This document shows positions 57,310 through 64,000 of a stretch of DNA of 64,000 bases, piece by piece. The notes under the pieces were generated by a model that was given only the letters and a program-made list of their open reading frames with translations, was not told the DNA's origin and did no database searches. Made by a program: the position numbers and the translations under genes. Each line of letters starts with the position of its first letter. The stretch's first letter is position 1. The DNA comes from Spongospora subterranea f. sp. subterranea (taxonomy: Eukaryota; Endomyxa: Phytomyxea; Phytomyxea; Plasmodiophorida). The DNA is taken from NCBI GenBank assembly GCA_049724395.1, contig JAUGWO010000178.1, positions 1-64,000 of the forward strand, written 5' to 3'.

Positions 57310-58957
57310 ATGGACCTTGCCATCTATGATCGACGTAAGAGTTCGCCTTCACTTCATCGCTCAGGCAGTCGTCCTAGAAGAAGTGGTCTCAATGGAGCAA
57401 CACGACAATCACCTAATTTACACACAGTAAATTATCGTCGTTCCAGCAAGTTCAAACCTCGAATAACCGCCGCCGATGCGTCGTTCGATGGTCCATGGAC
57501 ACGAGAGAAGGAGACATATTGCGGATCATCAAGGTCCAATATCGCCGACTACATCAACGCCCGTTTCCGGTTTGCCTTGCAAAAGGGGACGAACGTTGAC
57601 GGTGCTGATGTCCCTTGGGCGAAAGTTGAATACGTCACCTGTTGGATTTATGATGATAATTTCTTCTGTCCCATTTGTCTTGATCCTCCCAGTGCTGCCC
57701 AAGTCACGAAATGTGGCCACATTTTCTGTCTGCCTTGTATATTACGCCATCTTCGCCAAAGATCCAAGTCCAAGTGTCCACTTTGCTTCGCCATTGCGGT
57801 TCCAGAGGAGCTTCGCTCACTTGAGCTTATCAAGAGGGAAACTGCTGCAATTGGCGACACTATTCAGATGTCCCTTTTAACGCGTCTAAAAGACCAATTG
57901 GGACCGAATCCCGTCGACGCCAGTCTCTCAAACAAGTTCAGCAGGTTCTTAGAAACCGGCGCCGTCCATAATTTGATTGATCGAGAACTCAATGAACTCA
58001 ACGTAAAGTGCACGTCATTCATTGCATGAGAGACATGTTCTCTGAGCGATTTTATTGGCGCAGGAGATGGCCAGCTCATGCGAAGGATGTGCAGAGACGG
58101 CTGTCTCAATCCAGAACGCAATCAAAATCGTTCTTGCGCGAAAGGAGCGATCGAGCGCACCGGGACGTCCAGAGGCCGAAACCTCTGCTTCTGTGATAAA
58201 CGCTGCTTCTGATGATAGAATTTACTATTTCTATCAGTGCAGCAATGGAACTCCTGTATTTTTGCACAGCTTAAATTATCGCTGCTTGGTGGAAGAATAC
58301 GGGTTGGATTTCCCTTTGACAGTCCATGGGCGAATACTAGATCTATTCAGGGTTAGTGGTGCACATGGGCGTCCTTTGATTGTAACAATCATACTTTCTG
58401 GCTTTAGTACCAACAAACAACGGAGACTCAGAATCGTTTCCGGTTTTTGCGTCATCTACCTTTGTCAACGAATTTTTACATCGCCGAACTCGACATTGAC
58501 CACTACTTATCGAAGGACACTATTGAACTGTTTAGCGAAGAAAGTGACAGTCGCGATGCTGCTAGGAAAGATCAGTTGGAGCAAAAAATTCTTTGCCAAG
58601 AATCTCACGACAAAAGGACCTCTACTCCTATTACGATCAACAAAAAGTATCTGGAGGATCCATATCCAGTTCCACAAGTGACATCAACAGATTGTTTCCC
58701 ATCTTTAGTCAGTTTCCGCATTCAATAGTACAATAGCTGTGTCATTGACTGATTGTTAGCCGTCTTCTCCTCCCCTCAACAGTCCAACTGTAAAGGGAGT
58801 TATAGCTCCAATCTGGCGTCTACTTGCAGCGAAGTTTGATGACGATATCTGCGTTGAACAGCAGCGATCGGCATTTACTGCCGCGCAAAGCCCAAAAATT
58901 AAGGCAAAGTTCACTAAGGTATTCTCCAATTCATCATCTCGCAGTTATAACACATAA
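57310..58957 (+). CDS. RNF10-like RING-finger E3 ubiquitin ligase
   Basis: RNF10 and its relatives are E3 ligases, in animals and yeast linked to ribosome ubiquitination. Four exons rejoin exactly: 57,310-58,002; 58,064-58,351; 58,408-58,727; 58,783-58,957 (introns of 61, 56 and 55 nt, GT-AG). The N-terminus is Ser/Arg-rich. VPWAKVEYVTCWIYDDNFFC precedes the C3HC4 RING (CPICL..CGHIFCLPCILRH..SKCPLC, residues about 117-165). Then GDTIQMSLLTRL, the YFYQCSNGTPVFLHSLNYRC domain, FLRHLPLSTNFYIAELDIDH and DTIELFSEE, all in RNF10 order. The C-terminus (AAQSPKIKAKFTKVFSNSSS) is short. About 490 residues are inferred. The gene looks complete and functional. Confidence 0.93.
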
Positions 58958-59077
58958 GAAATAAACCAAACGCAAATGAACGGGATGAATCGGAAGGGAA
59001 AAATACCATCAAACACACACAATTTTCAACAAAAAATGCACATAAATTGAATCCTGTTTAGTTGGTCAATAGCGCCA

Positions 59078-59540
59078 TTACTTCTTGCCGGCAACACCGA
59101 CAGTTCGGCCACGACGGCCTGTTGTCTTGGTGTGCTGGCCACGAACCTTGAGGCGCCAGTAGTGGCGGTATCCACGGTGAGCCCGAATCTTCTTTAAGCG
59201 TTCAAGATCTTCACGAAGCTTGGCATCGAGATGATTGCAAACAAGGTGCAAGTCCTTGCCGGTTAAAACGGTCTTTGGTACGGTTGACGAACCAGCTTGG
59301 GACGTCGAATTCCATAGGGTTGGCGAGAACCGCACGGATCTTGTCAATCTCGTCCTCTGACAGCTCTCCGGCGCGCTTGTTTAGATCAATCTCGGCCTTC
59401 TTGCAGGCAAGATTGGAAAGACGACGACCGACACCCTTGATCTTGGTCAAGGCGTACATGATCTTATCGCGACCGGCAACATTGGTGTTGAGGATACGCA
59501 GGATGTGCTGGAAGTCCTCCTTCTCAAGGATCAGCGCCAT
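59078..59540 (-). CDS. RPS18: ribosomal protein uS13 (40S S18), apparent +1 frameshift
   Basis: uS13 sits in the head of the 40S subunit and contacts tRNA. ATG 59540-59538 starts [20 protein letters not shown] (compare the family's usual start). [40 protein letters not shown] and [11 protein letters not shown] follow. The second half, [20 protein letters not shown] then [20 protein letters not shown] and [16 protein letters not shown], lies in another frame. The join is at AAC-C-GGC near 59,258, where one extra C shifts the frame; no intron fits, because the sequence is contiguous and conserved. Stop is TAA 59078. This could be a base-calling error, a decayed copy, or a +1 recoding site. No intron is present elsewhere in the gene. 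Confidence 0.85.
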
Positions 59541-59838
59541 CTCTACAAAGAGGGATTCTTGTCTAGACAACGACGGAGTTCCGTCACATTGCGCCACGGA
59601 CTCCGATCACACTATTAGTGGATCATCGTATAATATAATGTTTGCCCCAACGAAAAAATTTCGAATGTCGTCAGCTCTGGTCGGTACTCAACTACTCACG
59701 CCGCGCAAATCAATATTTTGTTGTTAGTGTTGCTGATCGTTATGATAATTGTAAAAGTTGTTGAAGTCACTTTCAACTTAGGTAATATATTCTTAAACCG
59801 AACGTTATGGGTTTATTTGTACGGAAAGGATTGAAGAT

Positions 59839-60341
59839 TTACCACATATCTGACCAGCCAGCTTGATACCCAGCAACGTTGGCAGCTAATGGGGTTGTCC
59901 ATTCATCGTCATCGATCTAAACTTGATTAGGGATCACTGATTATTTGCCCATTGGTGAGAAACATCTACCTGAACTGCTTTCATTGAACTGGTGAACCTT
60001 CTTTGCTTTATCTGTTCGGGGCTGTTATAGGAGTTATTGTCGAATATGGGGCTAGCTGGAAGCTGTGGTAAGGTAGAGGACGGAGATGGGTGGATAAAAT
60101 GTCCATCTTCAATAGTTGCAGAAGCTGTCGAAGTAAATGCCGCTCTACATATATATATTGAAGAAACAACAACGATTTCAAATATCGACCTCGTACGCGC
60201 CCATAAATGCTGATGGCTTTCAACCAGGCGAACTGTGTAGATCAACATGCTGTTGACAGCGCATAACATGGCATAAACGGTCAACGCCGCGAATAGATGA
60301 AGTACATTGTAGAAAATGTTTGCCAAGGCCATTATAGTCAT
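59839..60341 (-). CDS. single-pass membrane protein, unassigned
   Basis: ATG 60341 (or 60335) opens MALANIFYNVLHLFAALTVY then AMLCAVNSMLIYTV, one hydrophobic segment or a tight pair, followed by a Ser/Pro-rich region. A GTAGATG donor at about 59,970 and a GTTTAG acceptor at about 59,920 join SSMKAVQ to IDDDEWTTPLAANVAGYQAG then WSDMW and TAA at 59,839-59,841. About 145 residues. The ending is distinctive but not assigned. It lies head to tail downstream of RPS18 on the same strand. Confidence 0.5.
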
Positions 60342-60659
60342 CAGGGTTTCTGGCGACTATATATATGGCCAGGCAATGGTTGTTGGAAAAGGACACAATT
60401 GGTTTATTATGATGTAGAGTAGGGAAGGCCCCTCCTGATTCTCCTTTTGTTGATCATGGTAACGATGGCTATAAGGCCATCCACAGTTGTATCGTTGGCG
60501 TCTTTATAACTCAGGGATCAAGGACAGGAGGCCGACTGTCGGCGGGATAGAATCCAGGGCCGAGCGGTCAGTGGTCAGATGAACTGAATCTCCACATATA
60601 AAAACAGATCGTATAGTGCAGCAATCGATGCTCAATTGTTTTATCGACCCCCTCACCGC

Positions 60660-60818
60660 ATGGTTCGCTCCTCCTTATCCAGACAAGGGGTAATCATTGA
60701 CGAGGAATACATGTCGCAATTTCAGCCGAGGACGATGACGGCGCAAGGTCACCTCGAAGATTCTGATTGTTTCGAGAGTTTACTCGCTCCCAAGCCGACC
60801 GTTCGTAAACGGGTTTAA
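60660..60818 (+). CDS. small hypothetical protein, 52 codons
   Basis: ATG 60660 opens MVRSSLSRQGVIIDEEYMSQ, then FQPRTMTAQGHLEDSDCFES and ends KPTVRKRV, stop at 60,818. The composition is natural, with an acidic centre and a basic end, but no family is recognised. It may be an exon of a longer gene. Confidence 0.3.
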   Translation: MVRSSLSRQGVIIDEEYMSQFQPRTMTAQGHLEDSDCFESLLAPKPTVRKRV

Positions 60819-60819
60819 A

Positions 60820-61560
60820 TGCTGAATTGACTCCACTCACGGTGTCATTTCAGCCCTCAAATTTCATGATATTTCCAAAACCAAAACATCCGTAACTGGG
60901 AGACGCTATTCACCTTTGGCCTATCAAAACACCACAATACATACTTGAAAGGCAATGTGCAATATAGTGTAAATGAGCATTACTTTTCACATCTCAAAAA
61001 TCCAAGAGTACTGGCCATTATGCATTATGCGTTTATAATTTCCATAGAGGATCTGCAAGCATCGAACGGCGGAAGCAGGCTAAGAACTCAGCGGTTTCAG
61101 TAACTCGTGCTTATCTTTGAAGAAAACGCCCATCCGGTGTGTTTCACTTTGGATACGACAGGGCGTCTCCCCAGCTAGAGCCAGGACCTGTATTGGTTGA
61201 TCCACTCCCCTCCCCCCAACCCTACCGATCAAATCTATTCCTGTTCGGGGGGGGGGCTGTGAATGTTCTCGCTCGCCAAAAAAAAGATCTGACGCGTGAA
61301 GATCGGTAACAGCAAGGTGACGCTGTGACGGGTGGGGCGATGGGGATCAGGTTCGGATTGTGCCTGAGCCCATATATGCCCTTAGCCATACCCTAAGACC
61401 AGTGTCAATTGAAGCCCGCTGTACATATGAGAATACCCCTTGACCTATTCAATACTTAGGTCGTCCACCACTTAAATCGCAGACAGATCGCGCTCGTCGC
61501 TCGTCGCTCCCCTCAGCAACGCAACGCCGCCCCTTCCCCGCCCCCGTGTCACCTGACGAC
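60820..61560. other. intergenic upstream of ATP-grasp-SET gene
   Basis: No gene is supported. It contains a G run (61,237-61,247), and the last 100 bp before 61,563 are C-rich, a plausible 5' untranslated region. Confidence 0.5.
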
Positions 61561-61562
61561 CG

Positions 61563-63178
61563 ATGAAGCTGCTGGACGATGAGACTCAGAATCCACTCCA
61601 CATCTGCGTCTTACAGTCCTCATATGAAGGGTCGTTGTCTGACACAAAGGCATACGACAACTACCGATGCACTCCTGCATACGCGTTTAACAACTCGCCC
61701 GACACCAAAAATTACAAATTCACGTCGGTGTTGATCAAAAAAGCGACAGCCTATTCACAGGTCCGTGACCTTGTAAGGACTGGGACGTTCGACGCCTTTT
61801 TCAATCTCTGTGATGGCGCTTTGGACGAGGACCGTGCGGGAATCAGTGTGGTTCAGGCGCTGGAGAAATTCGGGGTTCCGTTCACGGGAGCCGATTCGAA
61901 ACACTTCGAGCCAACGAAACTGGACATGAAGATGTTGGCGTTTTTCGCCGGAATCAATGTGCCCGCATATGCACATGTGTCTCTACATGATAATATCGAG
62001 GCCGTCTGCTCACATCTCAATTTTCCAGTCATTGTCAAACACACGAGCGGGTACAACTCGGTCGGGATGACCAGGGACTCCCTTTGCAGGAACATGGAGG
62101 ATCTGGTCGCCGAAGCGAGCAGGTTCATGGGCCTGTTCAGCGACGTTCTGGTGGAGGAATACATCGAGGGAGTCGAGGTGACTGTTCTAGCATGTGAGGA
62201 TCCGGATAGAGGGGTGTCTCGCGCCTTCACACCAGTTCAGTTCAAGTTTCCGGATGGAGAATTGTTCAAGCATTTTGAGCTGAAATGGGTCGATTTCGGC
62301 AAGACACGCTGCGCTCCTCTAGCTGATCCCGTCCTTGCCGAGAAGTGTAAAGCTGTTGGGATTGCGGCGTTCGATCACATTCTTGGAGGTGTCGGGTACG
62401 GTCGCTCCGATCTTCGAATTGACGCCAATGGCAACGTCTTTATGCTCGAAATCAATCCGAACTGTGGTATATTCTATCCCGATAATGACGGCAGCGCAGA
62501 CCTTATTCTTGCCAACGATCCCATCAAATCGATCGGGTTCGCAAAGCTCATGATCAAAGCCGCGATCCAGCGCAATATCGCGATTCTCGCTCGCAAACCG
62601 CCGGTGAAGGTGTCGTTTTCGTCTGCCGAGGGTCGTGGATATCATGTTCTCGCTAGTCGCAACATCGCTAAAGATGAGCTCGTATTTCACGATGAAGGTT
62701 GATTGGAAAAATTAGACAATGTTATGGTTATATCTAACGTGCCCTTCTAGGGAGACCCTTACGCCTCATAACCAAGCAATATGTTGACAGAAACTGGAGC
62801 GCCACAGATAAGGCCATGTTTACCCAGTACGCGTGGCCATTTTCAAAGAAGGTTTGGGCAATTTGGCCCAATGACCATAATAACTGGCGCCCATTGAGCC
62901 ATTCCTGCAATCCCAGCCTCTGGTTCGGCGAGAATTCCTCACTGAATGTGTTTGCGCGCCGAAACATCGCCATTGGCGAGCCGTTGACTATGGACTACGC
63001 CACGTTCTGCTGTGGCGAAACGATGGAGTTCGATTGTTCATGTGGTGACGCCGCTTGCCGAGGGCGAATCGCAGCATCGGATTACACAACTTCCAGCCAG
63101 GTCCGAGAATTCTATGGTACAAGAGTCAGCGACTATGTTTACCAGCAATGGATTTCGCGATCATCTGAATCCATTTAA
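61563..63178 (+). CDS. D-Ala-D-Ala ligase-like ATP-grasp domain fused to SET domain
   Basis: ATG 61563 starts an ATP-grasp domain of about 350 residues. It has FNLCDGALDEDRAGISVVQA, KHFEPTKLDMKMLAFFAGIN, FPVIVKHTSGYNSVGMT, VLVEEYIEGVEVTVL and MLEINPNCGIFYPDNDGS (metal-binding ENxN-type end). The frame passes straight into a SET domain (RGYHVLASRNIAKDELVFHD). An intron GTTGATTGG...CCTTCTAG (62,698-62,750) is removed in frame; then NWRPLSHSCNPSLWFGENSS, GEPLTMDYATFCCG and a post-SET CSCGDAACRG follow. Stop is TAA 63176-63178. Both domains keep their key residues. SET proteins usually methylate lysine; the ATP-grasp part would ligate an amine and a carboxylate. A joint function is unknown. About 520 residues. 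Confidence 0.88.
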
Positions 63179-63179
63179 A

Positions 63180-64000
63180 TCATCTATCCGACACCGACTC
63201 ATATGAGTCCGTTAAATTGACTAAATGTCTGTATAAACCTAACACCTGTATAAATATGTACTTCTATTCTCATGGCGTCACTGCAACCCTGTGAACAGAT
63301 AGAGCATTTTAGCCGTTTTTAACTTGAGGATTGGGACAGAACTCCAATTTCCCGGGGACTGGTCTGAGCGAGATCAATCAACCCTCACCAGCAACATGAA
63401 AGTTCAAGTACACCAAGCTTGCGCATGGGTAATGATTTTCGCAGTACCGTTTTCCCAAGCGCGCTGGCCGATTTACTTCATAGTGCACAAAAACGGATAT
63501 CAGAACTGAACGGGGCCAAAGCAGTTCACCAGTGAACGTCCGATGGCCATCAATCTATAATCATCCCACATGGCTGATGCAATACTGTCACGCCAACGGT
63601 TCGCGCTCCAATTTCGACGATGCCATCACCATTTTGATTGAAATGTGTTCCTTGAAGCTGGGCTCCCAGCCTACCCATAAATTTGTGAAAATTGAGGATA
63701 AGACAATGAGCCAACACCAAGTCGATTTGAAACGATCTGTGATACGCCCAGTGCGTTACCTATTCATGACCGGAATTGATTTCTCAGAATGCTAATCAGA
63801 ACAGGGAACGCCTTTAAATTGTCAAAGAGTGCATTGAACAAATTTTTGGCAAGATGAGGCAAGATGCATAGCCGCTTCCCGGTCCTGACTAAAGCAATGG
63901 AGTACCAGTTAGTACACTGTACAGTAATCGTCACTGATGCGTAATGGCGCCAAGTGCCAACCGCAACGAGATGTTCCAATCCGTGAGTCGTGACCCGAGA
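63180..64000. other. right edge of the window, no firm gene
   Basis: Short frames only, on both strands (63,324-63,509, 63,532-63,795 plus; 63,979-63,764 minus). The plus frame at 63,532-63,795 (MNVRWPSIYNHPTWLMQYCH) looks coding-like but is not recognised. A gene may begin or end here and continue beyond 64,000. Confidence 0.35.

Overview
This is nuclear DNA from a eukaryote with compact genes. Housekeeping genes are split by short GT-AG introns, many of about 40-60 nt, and reading frames rejoin exactly at those junctions in several genes. Gene content (ATXN7L3/Sgf11, GCFC/PAXBP1, PEX3, RNF10, TMEM41, SAMHD1, aprataxin, FAM184) suggests a protist in or near the opisthokonts. FAM184 is mostly known from animals and their flagellated relatives, and an ATP-grasp-SET fusion would fit a zoosporic fungus or a related protist. 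Species cannot be named from sequence alone.

The window has two halves. Positions 1 to about 26,000 are repeat-rich and decayed. They hold a degenerate repetitive gene (1-2,350), copies of a SINE-like repeat with a TACCA tail, at least four broken Ty3/gypsy elements on both strands (3,650-22,730), and a group of foldback inverted repeats (22,130-24,610). A recurrent two-helix membrane segment follows a Ty3-type integrase/chromodomain 3' end at 20,880-23,022. A degenerate hAT-like transposase end follows, and then a 60-bp minisatellite (25,170-25,980) marks the edge of the repeat-rich half.

Positions 26,000-64,000 are gene-dense. In order they carry: a phage-type domain fused to Lys-rich repeats; aprataxin (APTX); a flavin-reductase-like protein (minus); TMEM41; a bacterial-type glycyl-tRNA synthetase (minus); a retroelement relic; a GtrA-like membrane protein; FAM184 (minus); an AFG2/SPATA5L1-like AAA ATPase; Sgf11; GCFC/PAXBP1 (minus); an acidic unassigned block; SAMHD1 without a SAM domain; glutathione synthetase; an ENTH-domain protein (minus); PEX3; an RNF10-like RING protein; ribosomal protein uS13/RPS18 (minus, with an apparent +1 frameshift); a single-pass membrane protein (minus); and an ATP-grasp-SET fusion protein.

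The genes form no operon. Close pairs are worth noting: Sgf11 and GCFC converge with about 26 bp between them, and the ENTH gene and PEX3 diverge from a roughly 255-bp shared upstream region. DNA damage and nucleotide metabolism recur (APTX, SAMHD1, the phage-type domain), but no functional cluster can be claimed. All gene models were read by eye; minor exon ends are approximate unless stated.
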